33,480 nt of DNA from Prochlorococcaceae cyanobacterium jk18x1bzbins.87 (GTDB lineage: Bacteria; Cyanobacteriota; Cyanobacteriia; PCC-6307; Cyanobiaceae), in assembly GCA_022826535.1 (NCBI GenBank), contig JAJDUS010000051.1, forward strand, positions 1 through 33,480, given 5' to 3'. The notes below the pieces were generated by a model. It was not told the DNA's origin. It made no database searches and saw only the letters and a list, made by a program, of their open reading frames with translations. The translations under genes were made by a program, and so were the position numbers. Shown one piece after another: positions 18,790 through 29,088 of this stretch; the stretch's first letter is position 1, and every line of letters begins with the position of its first letter.

Positions 18790-19560
18790 CCAGATAAGGG
18801 GCCATCAGGGAGGGTCGAGTTCCGGTGTGCGGCATCGCTGTGTCGGTTTTGTCGTAACGGGTGGTCCGCCCCGGTACTCCTTGGTGCTGGCAAAGACATT
18901 CTCCATCAGATGGCGCCCCTTGTCGGCTTCCCTGTCGCAGGCCCTCTGGTGTTTGCGGCTGGCCCTTGGAAGGATACCTGCTGTTGCTCCACGGGCATCC
19001 AGCTTGGTGAGCAACCCATTGGTGTCAAATGCTTTGTCCGCCAGCAGAGCGCCAAAAGGCACAGTCTTGAGCAGTGGCGCTACTCCCTTGCTGCTGTAGG
19101 TCTGTCCTGGAAGCAGGGGGAAGCCAAAGCCAATGAGAGTTGCCCAGCCCGCCACCAATGTCACCATCTTTGTGGTCAGCCCGCCGCGGGATCAGCCAAT
19201 GGACTGATGCTGAGTCCCCTTTTGTGCCAGTGGCCTTCTGGTGAACCGGGACAATAGCGCCGTCGATGAGCACAGACTCCAAGGTCGGGATGGCCACTGA
19301 GGGCTTGTACAATCGCTGCAATACCCTGCTGGTGGTCCATCGTCAGAAGTGGCGGAACTGGTTGTTCCACTTTGTCAAAGCCAGGCGGTAGACCCGTCAA
19401 GGGGCACCGGTTCTCACTCTCCAGAAGACGGCTTCGAGAAACAGGCAGTTGTCCCCTGCTGTAACGCCCCGATCCGGGGCCTTGCCCGGTAGCAGTGGGG
19501 CAATACGCCGCCAGAGCCGATCACTGATGACAAAACGGTGGTGGATCATGTCCAACCTCC
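18790..19560 (-). mobile_element. second, distinct IS5-family transposase remnant (frameshifted)
   Basis: Minus-strand pieces: HRFVISDRLWRRIAPLLPGKAPDRG, LQRLYKPSVAIPTLESVLIDGAIVPVHQKATGTKG, ALLADKAFDTNGLLTKLDARGATAGILPRASRKHQR.CDRE..KGRHLMENVFASTKEYR; boundaries approximate. Confidence 0.8.
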
Positions 19561-19710
19561 TTGCTCAAGGTTCAAGCACACCTCCACTAGCCGGGCAATC
19601 CCTTTTGTCCACAGGCCCTAACTCAAGGCCAACATCGGCACAGTCCCCATCGCTAATCTCTCTTCACCTTATCCAGAATTGGGATAAACTAGGGTGTCCA
19701 GTCTGGTTGG

Positions 19711-19872
19711 TCATTGGTGCCTCACCATACTTTGCACCGAACCAGCCACCAACACCGGCGCCGGTGCCAGTCCGGAGCGGTGATCCAGAAGGAGCACCAA
19801 TGCCAGATAGAGCAATGCCAAGGCAATGGAGAGGATACCTGTAATCAAGGCCACCAACTTGGGGCGATCCAT
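19711..19872 (-). CDS. small membrane protein (53 aa), absent from supplied ORF track
   Basis: Hand translation: MDRPKLVALITGILSIALALLYLALVLLLDHRSGLAPAPVLVAGSVQSMVRHQ*; TM helix, just downstream of the decarboxylase. Confidence 0.6.
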   Translation of the reverse strand: MDRPKLVALITGILSIALALLYLALVLLLDHRSGLAPAPVLVAGSVQSMVRHQ

Positions 19873-19883
19873 GGCTTGATGGT

Positions 19884-21266
19884 TTAACGGGATAGGCTTG
19901 CAGAGATGGTGTCCACCACTGTGGCAATCTGCTCCACCCCGGTGAAGGGATTGCCCAACACGGCTTTTAGATAACGTTCACCACGATAGAGGGGGCGGGA
20001 GAGCATGAGTCCTTGATCCAGGAGGAGTTCCCGGGTGCGGCGGCTCCAGGCCCCACTGCTCTCCCTGCTGCCGGCCATGTCGGGGCGGAAGCACACCATG
20101 TGCAGATCTCCAGACGGCATGACCAGGGGCAGGGGAGCCAGGGCTTGACGCAGCGCCTGGGCACGTTGTAAGGCCCCATCCAGCAAGTCGTCAATGCCAT
20201 GCTGCCCCAGTTGACGCAGACCCAGCCAAAGCTTCAACACCTCTGCCGGGCGGGTTCCCTGGAGGCCAGAGTCTCCACCGTGGGCCACACGGGCGGGCTC
20301 CATGTAGGCCAGGGGTACGGCAAAGGTATCCGTCAATCCCTGGGGTTGGCGCAGCAACACCATGGCGGAAGCCTTGGCAATGCCCAGCCATTTTTGGGGA
20401 TTCATGGTGAGGGAGTCGGCCCAGCCAAGGTGGGCGACCCGCCCTTGGTGATGCTGACCAAGGCCACAGACGGCGCCAATGGCCCCATCCACGTGGAGCC
20501 AGAGACCACGGCGGCGGCAGACATCCGCAATGGGACCGATGGGATCAACAGCGCCGCGGATGGTGGTGCCGGCAGTGGCCACCACCGCCAGGACCGGTTC
20601 CTTTTCCTGTTGCAGGGCGTCATCCAACAGATTGGGTTCCAGGCGTCCCATGGCATCGGTGGGCACCAGACGCAGGGCCGTGGCAGGCAAACCCATCACC
20701 CGCAAGGCCTTGGCCAAGGAGTTGTGGCAATCGACGCTAGCATAGAGGCAGGCCTGTTGGCCATCCAGCCCCCGCTGATGCCGGGCCGTGACCAGGGCGG
20801 TGATGGTGCAAATGGTTCCCCCGCTGCCCATGATGCCCCCAGCATCCCCCCCCAGGCCCAAACGCTGGGCAATCCAGCGCAGCAGGTGCTGCTCCAACTG
20901 GCTGAGCAGTGGTGAAAGCTCTTCAGCCAGCATGTTGTTATTGAGCCAGGCACAGACCAACTCCCCCACCACTGAGGCTGGATTGGGTGGGGGGTCCAAA
21001 TGGGCCATGGCCCCAGGATGCCAAGGGTTGTAGGAGCCACGCACCACCGGGTCCAGATCCTCCATGAGGCTGGCGCCATCCAACCCCCACAGCCCTGGCG
21101 CCACAGGGGGCAGGGCAACTGGACTGGGCAAGGGTGGGCGCCTCTGGGCGTCCTCCTGCCACCGCTCCAACCACGTCATTGCCTGACGGATCAGGGCCAT
21201 CATGGTGTGGCTGTGCTGGCCAGGGGGCAAACTGCTGGGGAAGGTGTCCAGGTCTGTTAATTGCAC
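19884..21266 (-). CDS. pyridoxal-dependent decarboxylase (group II, DABA/glutamate decarboxylase-like)
   Basis: GSGGTICTITALVTAR, VVATAGTTIRGAVDPI, WLHVDGAIGAVCGL, ADSLTMNPQKWLGI (PLP-lysine). Confidence 0.88.
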   Translation of the reverse strand: MQLTDLDTFPSSLPPGQHSHTMMALIRQAMTWLERWQEDAQRRPPLPSPVALPPVAPGLWGLDGASLMEDLDPVVRGSYNPWHPGAMAHLDPPPNPASVVGELVCAWLNNNMLAEELSPLLSQLEQHLLRWIAQRLGLGGDAGGIMGSGGTICTITALVTARHQRGLDGQQACLYASVDCHNSLAKALRVMGLPATALRLVPTDAMGRLEPNLLDDALQQEKEPVLAVVATAGTTIRGAVDPIGPIADVCRRRGLWLHVDGAIGAVCGLGQHHQGRVAHLGWADSLTMNPQKWLGIAKASAMVLLRQPQGLTDTFAVPLAYMEPARVAHGGDSGLQGTRPAEVLKLWLGLRQLGQHGIDDLLDGALQRAQALRQALAPLPLVMPSGDLHMVCFRPDMAGSRESSGAWSRRTRELLLDQGLMLSRPLYRGERYLKAVLGNPFTGVEQIATVVDTISASLSR

Positions 21267-21932
21267 AGAATGATGGAGTCAAGCTGGGATCACGATCTCG
21301 CCGCCATGTGGATGGGGCGCCTGCTGCGCTGGGCAGCCATGGTGGGAAGGGCCGGGGAGATTCCGGTGGCTGCGGTCATTCTGGATGGTGGCGGGCGCAG
21401 TATTGGTTGGGGCGGCAACCAGCGGGAACGGGACGCGGATCCCCTCGGTCATGGGGAACTGGTGGCCCTGCGGCAGGCGGCAGCCTTGCGGGGAGACTGG
21501 CGATTTAATGATTGCACCCTCCTGGTCACCCTGGAGCCATGCATCATGTGTGCCGCCGCCCTGACTCAAGCGCGCATGGGGTGTGTGGTTTTTGGCGCAG
21601 CCGACGGGAAGCGGGGGGGACTGGGGGGGGCTCTGGATCTGAGCAAAAGCCCTGCTGCCCACCATCACATGGTGTGTCGGGGTGGAATCCTGGCCAAGGA
21701 ATGCAGTGCGCTGTTGCAGGACTGGTTCAGACAGAGGCGGAAAGACGCTGGCGCAGCAGGCCGAGCAGCCGTTCCACATTCTCCGCTGCGCTGTTCTGAC
21801 CCATCAGCCCAATGCGCCACACCTTGCCAGCAAAGTCACCCAGTCCACAGCCAATCTCAACCCCTTCTTCATCCAGGAGGGATCGGGCAAATCCCTTCCC
21901 ATCCACACCTTCAGGAATATAAACCGTGGTGA
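21261..21932 (+). CDS. tadA: tRNA-specific adenosine deaminase-like protein with extended C-terminus
   Basis: GEIPVAAVILDGGGRSIGWGGNQRERDADPLGHGELVALRQAA...LEPCIMCAAALTQARMGCVVFGA; homologous part ends near 21740. Confidence 0.8.
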   Translation: MHRMMESSWDHDLAAMWMGRLLRWAAMVGRAGEIPVAAVILDGGGRSIGWGGNQRERDADPLGHGELVALRQAAALRGDWRFNDCTLLVTLEPCIMCAAALTQARMGCVVFGAADGKRGGLGGALDLSKSPAAHHHMVCRGGILAKECSALLQDWFRQRRKDAGAAGRAAVPHSPLRCSDPSAQCATPCQQSHPVHSQSQPLLHPGGIGQIPSHPHLQEYKPW

Positions 21933-22899
21933 GGGTGGGTAGGCGAAGATGCTCCTCCACCGCCAGCTTCAGGCCAAGGGACTGCAGGCCTTCCCACAGC
22001 AATTCAGCGTTGCGGCGGTGGCGCTGCCAGGCGGCTTCCAGTCCCTCCACCGCCAGCAGCCGCAACGCTTCCCGCAGACCGTAATTCATGTTCACCGGCG
22101 CCGTGTGGTGATAGACCCGGTCACTGCCCCAGTATTGACTCAGGAGGGTGACATCCAGGTACCAGTTGGGAACTTTGCCACGGCGGGATTTAAGGCGTTC
22201 TTCCGCCCGTGGTCCGATGGTCACCGGCCCCAGGCCCGGTGGGCAACTCAGGCACTTCTGGCTGCAACTGTAGGACATATCCACGCCCCAATGGTCCAGG
22301 AACAGGGGGACTCCCCCCAGGGAGGTGACCGTATCCAGCAGGAGCAGGGTCCCATGCCGGCGGCAGGCCTCCCCCACACCATCCATGGGTTGCAGGACAC
22401 CAGCGGAGGTCTCGGCATGGATGAGGCCCAACAGTTTGGGCTGATGCTCTGCCAGGGCTGCTTCAATTTCCTCCAGGCTGAAGGCCTGCCCCATGGGCCT
22501 GTGGATGGTGACCACATTGGCCCCATAGCGGCTGGCCATATCCGCCATCCGATATCCGAAATACCCATTGATGGCCACCAGGAAGGTGTCGCCCCGCTCC
22601 ACGGTATTGGCAATGCAGGTTTCCCATGCGGCACTGCCCGTGGCGCTCACGGGGATGGTGAGCCGGTTGTCCGTCTGCCAGGCATAGCGCAGTAACGCCT
22701 GCACTTCCCCCATCAGGTGGAGGAAGGTGTGGTCCAGGTGGCCCACAGGGGGACGGGAGAGGGCCGCCAACACATCAGGGTGGGCATTGGAAGGACCAGG
22801 GCCAAGGAGCAGACGCTCCGGCATGGCGAGAGGGTCCAGGGAGAGACGATGCGCCTGGTGGACTGGGAACGCTGTGGGAGGGGGCAGAGTCTGGGTCAC
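21727..22899 (-). CDS. class V aminotransferase (alanine/serine-glyoxylate aminotransferase)
   Basis: LLGPGPSNAHPDVLAALSRPPVGHLD, ETSAGVLQPMDGVGEACRRHG, LLLDTVTSLGGVPLFLDHWGVDMSYSCSQKCLSCPPGL. Confidence 0.9.
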   Translation of the reverse strand: MTQTLPPPTAFPVHQAHRLSLDPLAMPERLLLGPGPSNAHPDVLAALSRPPVGHLDHTFLHLMGEVQALLRYAWQTDNRLTIPVSATGSAAWETCIANTVERGDTFLVAINGYFGYRMADMASRYGANVVTIHRPMGQAFSLEEIEAALAEHQPKLLGLIHAETSAGVLQPMDGVGEACRRHGTLLLLDTVTSLGGVPLFLDHWGVDMSYSCSQKCLSCPPGLGPVTIGPRAEERLKSRRGKVPNWYLDVTLLSQYWGSDRVYHHTAPVNMNYGLREALRLLAVEGLEAAWQRHRRNAELLWEGLQSLGLKLAVEEHLRLPTLTTVYIPEGVDGKGFARSLLDEEGVEIGCGLGDFAGKVWRIGLMGQNSAAENVERLLGLLRQRLSASV

Positions 22900-22987
22900 G
22901 AAGGGCCGATACCGGAGGGGAGAGGGGAAAGGCTAAATCGCTGTGGGGTCAACCATGGACAACAGGTGTTATGGCAAGAAAAGGCGC

Positions 22988-23506
22988 TCAACGGTTGCGC
23001 ACATCCGCCTCCGCCAGGCCCCGGGCCAGATATTGAAAGGGGGCGCGCACCAGGGAGTCAGCGGGGATGCCGGCCTCCACAAGCATTTCCTCCACCACAT
23101 CGGCCATCAATGTGATGCTGCGGGCTGTGGGACCTGTGGGCACCCCCAGGGATTTATAGGTCTCGTTGAGTCCGCCGAGAACCCGCTCATCAAGGATCCG
23201 GTTATCGCCAGCCACCAACGCATAGCTGGCGTAGCGAAGGAAGTAGTCCATGTCCCGCAGGCAGGCGGAGAGGCGGCGGGTGGTGTAGGCATTGCCACCG
23301 GGATTGAGCAGGTCAGGCTCAGCGCGAAACAGGCGGGCGCTGGCCTCGCGGACGATGGTGCCAGCCGCGCCGCTAATCGTCTCCGCTGCCGCCAAGCGTT
23401 GCTCTGCCGCACTGAAATAATCACCAATCTGATCCGCAGCGTCCCGGTCCAGATGGCGACCGGTGAGGTCATACCGGCCGATCAGAGCAGCAAGCGCATC
23501 TGCCAT
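22988..23506 (-). CDS. apcF: allophycocyanin beta-18-like subunit (ApcF)
   Basis: [31 protein letters not shown]...[60 protein letters not shown]; ApcF-type pattern rather than ApcB. Confidence 0.82.
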   Translation of the reverse strand: MADALAALIGRYDLTGRHLDRDAADQIGDYFSAAEQRLAAAETISGAAGTIVREASARLFRAEPDLLNPGGNAYTTRRLSACLRDMDYFLRYASYALVAGDNRILDERVLGGLNETYKSLGVPTGPTARSITLMADVVEEMLVEAGIPADSLVRAPFQYLARGLAEADVRNR

Positions 23507-23644
23507 GGAACTCAATTGACGGTCCAACCCAGCGTATCACTGGCGTTTGACGGGTTGCCCCGGGGGCGCCAGGGCCGGGGAAAATTTGACAGAAATGGTT
23601 ACGCTTCTCCACGTTCCCTGGATTTGGACGGTCCAGGCGAAACT

Positions 23645-23686
23645 GTTACCCTCGCTACAAAAATCCACTTTACTGGTTCCTACAGT
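23645..23686 (+). promoter_or_regulatory. NtcA-activated promoter of glnA
   Basis: GTT-N8-TAC (GTTACCCTCGCTAC), exactly 22 nt spacer, then TACAGT (TAN3T) upstream of glnA ATG at 23726; matches GTAN8TAC-N22-TAN3T with one mismatch. Confidence 0.8.
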
Positions 23687-23725
23687 GGACCCTTGGGGTG
23701 TCTCCCCTTGTTTCTAGCCCGATCT

Positions 23726-25147
23726 ATGGCCAAAACTCCTCAGGACATTCTGGATCTGATCCGCAGGGAAAGCATTGAGCTGGTGGATCTGAAATTCGTC
23801 GATCTGCCAGGAATGTGGCAACACCTCACGGTCCATGCATCCCAGATCAATGAGGATGCCTTCCACGACGGTCTGGCTTTTGATGGGTCCTCCATTCGTG
23901 GCTGGAAGTCCATCAATGAGTCTGATATGGCCATGGTGCCCGATCCGGACGCTGCATGGATTGATCCCTTCTACCGGGACAACACCCTCAGCCTCATCTG
24001 CTCCATCAAGGAGCCCCGCTCAGGTGAACCCTATGAACGCTGTCCCCGCAGCCTGGCCCAAAAGACGGTGAGCTACCTGCGGGAGACCGGCATTGCAGAT
24101 CAGGCGTTCTTCGGCCCTGAGCCGGAATTCTTCATCTTTGATGATGTGCGCTACCAGTCTGGTGAAAGTGGTTGCTACTACAAGGTGGATTCCATCGAGG
24201 GCCAGTGGAATACGGGTCGGGAAGAAGAAGGGGGCAATCTGGGCTATAAGCCCCGCTATAAGGAGGGTTATTTCCCAGTGCCCCCCAGCGACAGCTTCCA
24301 GGACATCCGCAGCGAGATGTTGCTGACCATGTGCAAATTGGGCTTGTCCATGGAGAAACACCACCATGAGGTGGCCACCGCTGGACAGAACGAAATCAAC
24401 TTCAAGTTTGATGAGTTACTGGCCACCGCTGACAATGTGATGATTTATAAGTACGTCATCCGTAATGTGGCGCGGAAGTATGGAAAGACCGTCACGTTTA
24501 TGCCGAAGCCAATTTTCAATGACAATGGCACGGGAATGCATGTGCATCAAAGCCTCTGGAAAGACGGTGCTCCCCTGTTCTTTAGTGAAGCGGGCTATGC
24601 CAACCTTTCCCAGACGGCCCGCTGGTACATCGGGGGGATCCTCAAGCATGCCCCTGCATTTCTCGCCTTCACCAATCCCAGCACCAACAGCTATAAACGC
24701 CTGGTGCCAGGCTTCGAAGCGCCTGTAAACCTGGTTTATTCCCAGGGAAACCGTTCCGCGGCTGTGCGGATTCCCCTCACGGGTCCTGATCCCAGAGCCA
24801 AACGTCTGGAATTCCGCCCCGGTGACGCCTTGGCCAACCCCTATCTTGCCTTTAGCGCCATGGTGCTGGCGGGCCTGGATGGCATCAAGAACCAGATTGA
24901 CCCGGGCGAGGGGACGGAAATTGACCTGTTCGAGGCATCCGCTGAAGAGTTGTCACGGATTCCCACGGTCCCCGCTTCCCTCAATGGGGCCCTGGAGGCC
25001 TTGGAAAACGACAAGGACTTCCTCAAGCAAGGGGACGTCTTCACCGACGACTTCATTGAGAATTGGATTGCCTACAAGTATGAGGAGGTGCAGCAGTTGC
25101 GCCAACGGCCCCATCCCTACGAGTTCACCATGTACTACGACGGTTGA
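23726..25147 (+). CDS. glnA: glutamine synthetase type I
   Basis: [65 protein letters not shown]; 473 aa from ATG at 23726, not the track start at 22943. Confidence 0.97.
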   Translation: MAKTPQDILDLIRRESIELVDLKFVDLPGMWQHLTVHASQINEDAFHDGLAFDGSSIRGWKSINESDMAMVPDPDAAWIDPFYRDNTLSLICSIKEPRSGEPYERCPRSLAQKTVSYLRETGIADQAFFGPEPEFFIFDDVRYQSGESGCYYKVDSIEGQWNTGREEEGGNLGYKPRYKEGYFPVPPSDSFQDIRSEMLLTMCKLGLSMEKHHHEVATAGQNEINFKFDELLATADNVMIYKYVIRNVARKYGKTVTFMPKPIFNDNGTGMHVHQSLWKDGAPLFFSEAGYANLSQTARWYIGGILKHAPAFLAFTNPSTNSYKRLVPGFEAPVNLVYSQGNRSAAVRIPLTGPDPRAKRLEFRPGDALANPYLAFSAMVLAGLDGIKNQIDPGEGTEIDLFEASAEELSRIPTVPASLNGALEALENDKDFLKQGDVFTDDFIENWIAYKYEEVQQLRQRPHPYEFTMYYDG

Positions 25148-26520
25148 AGCTCAGCCGCAGCCAGGGAGGCCAACTTCCGACACCACCGGTCCACCGCCGT
25201 TGTCTCCCTGGCTTCCACCATCACCCGCAACAGCGGCTCCGTGCCGCTGGCGCGAATCAAAACCCTGCCCTCTTGCCCCATGGCAGCCTCCGCAGCTGCA
25301 ATCCCGTCCCGCAGGCGGGAATTGTATCTCCATCCTTCTCTGGCCTGCTGGTCTATTATTCTCACATTAATCAATTTCTGGGGATAGGAGTAGAAACTTT
25401 CCCCAGCCAATGTCGCGAGGGAATGGCCGCTTTTAGCGGTCAGTTGTGTCAACTGCAGGGCCGTCATCAAGCCATCGCCAATGGAATGGTGTTGGCTCCA
25501 AAGCACATGGCCCGACTGCTCCCCACCCAGGGCGGCGCCAGTGCGTTCCATGGCGGCATAGACATGCTGGTCCCCTACTGGGGTTTCCTCCAACACCCCA
25601 CCCCGCCCCATCCATGCCCGCCGGAAGCCCAGATTGGCCATTTGGGTGATCACCAGGCGACGGTTCGGTAGCCCGCCCCGGTTATCCAGAACCCCACCCC
25701 AGAGATACAAAATATGGTCCCCATTGACAGGCTGACCACGGTGATCCACCGCCAGGCAGCGGTCCGCATCCCCATCAAAGGCAATGCCCAGATCCGCCCC
25801 CTGCTCCACCACGGCCTGCTGCAGAAGATCCAGGGCGGTGCTTCCACAACCCACATTGATCTGATTGCCATCCGGCTGGCCGTGGAGCACGGTCACCTGG
25901 GCGCCAAATCGCTCAAACAGACTGACTGCACAAGAGGCGGCTGCGCCCCAGCACAGATCCAGAACCACCCGCAAGCGTCGGTCCCCCCCAGGCTCCAACT
26001 GCTCCAGAAGTCCCTGTTCATAGACCTTGAGTAGATCATGACATTGGTGGCTGCTGCCCCCCGCATGGCGCCCCAGGGGCGCTGGACGTTTGAGCCACTC
26101 CTCCAGATTCCGCTGCTGCTGATGGGTCAGCTTGCACCCATCCTGGGCAAACACTTTGATGCCGTTATCTGCTGGAGGATTATGGCTGGCAGAAATCATC
26201 AGCCCCCCTGCCGCCTGCTGGTGGCGGGTCAACCAGGCCACTGCCGGGGTGGGACAGAGGCCCAGATCCCACACCTCCCGCCCGGCTGCCAAGAGACCTG
26301 CCTGGAGGGCAGCCATCAGCATGGGGCTGCTCTTGCGGGAATCCCGACCCAGCACCACAGGTGGTCCCTGGTTCAGCACATGGCCACAGCCGTAGCCCAG
26401 CCGTAGGGCTAGAGTGGGTGTCAGCTCTTCCCCCACCCGTCCACGGATGCCGTCAGTCCCAAAGACCGGTGCGGGAGGCTCCACAGCAAATCCGGTTTCA
26501 GCGAGAAGCAGGTGGCCCAT
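25135..26520 (-). CDS. glmM: phosphoglucosamine mutase
   Basis: [65 protein letters not shown]. Confidence 0.94.
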   Translation of the reverse strand: MGHLLLAETGFAVEPPAPVFGTDGIRGRVGEELTPTLALRLGYGCGHVLNQGPPVVLGRDSRKSSPMLMAALQAGLLAAGREVWDLGLCPTPAVAWLTRHQQAAGGLMISASHNPPADNGIKVFAQDGCKLTHQQQRNLEEWLKRPAPLGRHAGGSSHQCHDLLKVYEQGLLEQLEPGGDRRLRVVLDLCWGAAASCAVSLFERFGAQVTVLHGQPDGNQINVGCGSTALDLLQQAVVEQGADLGIAFDGDADRCLAVDHRGQPVNGDHILYLWGGVLDNRGGLPNRRLVITQMANLGFRRAWMGRGGVLEETPVGDQHVYAAMERTGAALGGEQSGHVLWSQHHSIGDGLMTALQLTQLTAKSGHSLATLAGESFYSYPQKLINVRIIDQQAREGWRYNSRLRDGIAAAEAAMGQEGRVLIRASGTEPLLRVMVEARETTAVDRWCRKLASLAAAELQPS

Positions 26521-28513
26521 AAAAGAATTCCCGTGGCTGGACCTTACCCAACAGAACCAGAGGGTTGCTAGTGGGTCTCCTCTTCAATCAGCAGCGCGGC
26601 GCGAAACATTGCGGAGGGAATTGGCGGCACGGGTCAACCGTAGACGCTCCGGCTCCCCATCCCCCTTCCACAGCCGTTGGCATGGTTTGTGGCTGGGCAT
26701 GGCCCTATTGGGGGGCGTCAGCCTGTTGAGCTGGGTCCTGCTGGTGGCTGGGCGCAATGCTTTGGCCCAGCAACGCCCTTTCCTCAATCGCTGGAGTTCC
26801 ACGGTGCTCCTGCGGCGCACGGCCCGCTATAGCCCTGATCCTTCGCGACGGCGTCAGGCCCGCCTGGTGTTGGCGGCTGCATCGGACAGCCCCTCCGATC
26901 ACCTGTACTGGTTGACGGGGCAGGCCTGGGGTGAGCACCGTGGTCTGCGCACAGAGCCCTCTGTGGTGCTGGCCTTGTTGGCCATGGCGGAGCAGCGCCG
27001 TGGCCAGAAGGGGGCTGCAGAGCGCCATTGGCGCAATCTATTGGCCCGCTTTCCGGAAACCCCAGCCAGCGCCGATGCCCGTTACTGGCTGGGGGACCCT
27101 GGTGATGCCCTTCATCAGCAACTGCTGGAGCAGTTCCCGGCTCACCCGTCCAGCCTGGCCTCAGCCCTCACCATGGCCCAAACCGCCGGTCCTCACCAGT
27201 TGGACGGCGCTCTTCACCTAGCCCGTTGGGGACCACGGCAGGTGGGGAGTGAATACCTGCTGGCTAAACTCTGCTTCCAACAAGGGGGCCAACTTCCCGC
27301 CACCGCTGCCGCCACCCTGGCTGATGCCCTATTGCGGGTGGACAATCCCGCAGCAGCAGAGGCTTGTCAGCCCGGCATTGCCCAGCCCGGCAACGCCACG
27401 GAGGATCCATGGCCTGCCATCCGTGAGTTGCTACTGCAACGATCCTGGTCCCAGGCCCAAACGGCTCTGGCCACTGCGATCAAGAGCCCCCACCTCACCC
27501 TGGCCGAGGCCATCCGCCTTGACTTCTGGCATGGTTTTGTCCAGCAGCAACTGGGGCAGTTTGAGGAGGCCCAGCGCCTCTGGCATCGGGTGACCCAGCG
27601 GGCCCCATTGAGCTACTATGGCTGGCGCAGCCAGGTGCGCCTTGGGACGGCGGGTTGGCCGTCTCCCCTGCAGTGGCCCCCCACCCTCTCCCCGGCGGCA
27701 TCGTTGGGGCCCATCAGCAGGGACGATGCAGTGACATGGTTATGGAACACCGGCCTGGATGTATTGGCCTGGGAGCACTGGCGTCATTGGCGTAGCGCCA
27801 CGGCGCCTCAGGATCCTGACACATTCTGGATCGAAGGGCAACTCCGTCTGGCTGTCATGGATCCCTGGATGGGGCTGGAGCAGTTGGATGCCGCCAGTTG
27901 GAATCGCCCCGCCAGTGAAGGTCAGCTCCTGGCCCTTGAGCAGGCCCGTCACCCCATCTTCTATGGCCAGATCCTGGCGACCGCAGCCCAGCGTCACGGA
28001 CTGGATCCAGCATTGCTGCTGGCCACTGCACGCCAGGAAAGTCGTTTCCGGCCGGCCCAGCGCTCGGTTGTTGGCGCCCTGGGCCTGCTGCAACTCATGC
28101 CGACCACCGCAGCACAACTCATGGACAGCGCCTCGATCCCCACAGAGTTGGCAGACCAGGATCTGGAGACCCAACTCCTGGACGCGGAGACCAATGCAAA
28201 CTTGGGCGCCCGCTATTTGGCCCAGCAGTTACGGGATTGGCAACAGCAGCCCATTCTTGCCATTGCCAGCTATAATGCCGGGCCTGGGGCTGTTGCCAGT
28301 TGGGGCATGGATGGCCTGGAGGAGCAACCGGAGCTTTGGATTGAGGCCATCCCCTACGACGAGACGCGAATCTATGTCAAAACGGTTCTAGGATCCTGGT
28401 GGGCCTATAGCTGTCTCCACGGAACACCATGTCTTCAAACGGCAGAGGCGGAGATGGTCCAGGACGACAAACCCCAAGCGGGCCCCCAGGCTGGCGCGTG
28501 GCGTCACCCCTAG
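26414..28513 (+). CDS. soluble lytic murein transglycosylase-like protein
   Basis: LLLATARQESRFRPAQRSVVGALGLLQLMPTTAAQ, NLGARYLAQQL, ASYNAGPGAV; true start probably within 26520-26640. Confidence 0.88.
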   Translation: MGVSSSPTRPRMPSVPKTGAGGSTANPVSARSRWPIKEFPWLDLTQQNQRVASGSPLQSAARRETLRRELAARVNRRRSGSPSPFHSRWHGLWLGMALLGGVSLLSWVLLVAGRNALAQQRPFLNRWSSTVLLRRTARYSPDPSRRRQARLVLAAASDSPSDHLYWLTGQAWGEHRGLRTEPSVVLALLAMAEQRRGQKGAAERHWRNLLARFPETPASADARYWLGDPGDALHQQLLEQFPAHPSSLASALTMAQTAGPHQLDGALHLARWGPRQVGSEYLLAKLCFQQGGQLPATAAATLADALLRVDNPAAAEACQPGIAQPGNATEDPWPAIRELLLQRSWSQAQTALATAIKSPHLTLAEAIRLDFWHGFVQQQLGQFEEAQRLWHRVTQRAPLSYYGWRSQVRLGTAGWPSPLQWPPTLSPAASLGPISRDDAVTWLWNTGLDVLAWEHWRHWRSATAPQDPDTFWIEGQLRLAVMDPWMGLEQLDAASWNRPASEGQLLALEQARHPIFYGQILATAAQRHGLDPALLLATARQESRFRPAQRSVVGALGLLQLMPTTAAQLMDSASIPTELADQDLETQLLDAETNANLGARYLAQQLRDWQQQPILAIASYNAGPGAVASWGMDGLEEQPELWIEAIPYDETRIYVKTVLGSWWAYSCLHGTPCLQTAEAEMVQDDKPQAGPQAGAWRHP

Positions 28514-28947
28514 ACAGGGCGGGTCTTGCCGCCTGGCTGCGCTGGCAGATTCAGACTGATGGCCCCCAGGGGGCAACTGGGAATACACTGCTCGCACACC
28601 ACACAACGCCGGGCTTCAAAATGGAGGAGCCAACGGGGCCGTTCCATGTGCAGCGCCCCTGTGGGGCAGATTGTGGTGCAGATGCCGCAGTCCACACAGC
28701 GGTCCCGGTCAATGCTGAGTTGGCCCACTGCCGTGGTCACCACCAGCCCCTGGCGCCGCAGCCACGCCGTGGCTGCCGCCAGGTCATCAATATCCCCTGC
28801 CAACTCCACCACCATCACCCCCTCCTGGTTGGGGCCAATCTGGGCCCGAATGATTTTGGAGGCCACGTCATAGTCAATGGCCAGCCGGTAGGTGATGGGC
28901 TGGTTCAAAGCCTCCCGAGGCAAGCGCAACGTCAACCGCTGCTTCAT
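28510..28947 (-). CDS. NIL domain plus 4Fe-4S dicluster ferredoxin-like protein
   Basis: MKQRLTLRLPREALNQPITYRLAIDYDV...; CVDCGICTTICPTGAL and CVVCEQCIPSCPLGAI. Confidence 0.87.
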   Translation of the reverse strand: MKQRLTLRLPREALNQPITYRLAIDYDVASKIIRAQIGPNQEGVMVVELAGDIDDLAAATAWLRRQGLVVTTAVGQLSIDRDRCVDCGICTTICPTGALHMERPRWLLHFEARRCVVCEQCIPSCPLGAISLNLPAQPGGKTRPV

Positions 28948-29088
28948 GGCAAACCAGACGCTGGGGCCAGCGTAGCGGGTGAGAGTCCACCACCCCTTTG
29001 TCAAGATCAAACCTTGAACACCCTGCCTTGACCGCTTTCCATCTCCCACTCACGTTCAATCATTGAAGAGTCATGGATTCCCGCGTTA

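Noticed and set aside
22943-23725. Upstream part of the 734-aa plus-strand ORF fused to glnA
   Set aside because: It is antisense to the apcF-like gene plus the glnA promoter region; GlnA clearly starts at 23726 after an NtcA-type promoter.
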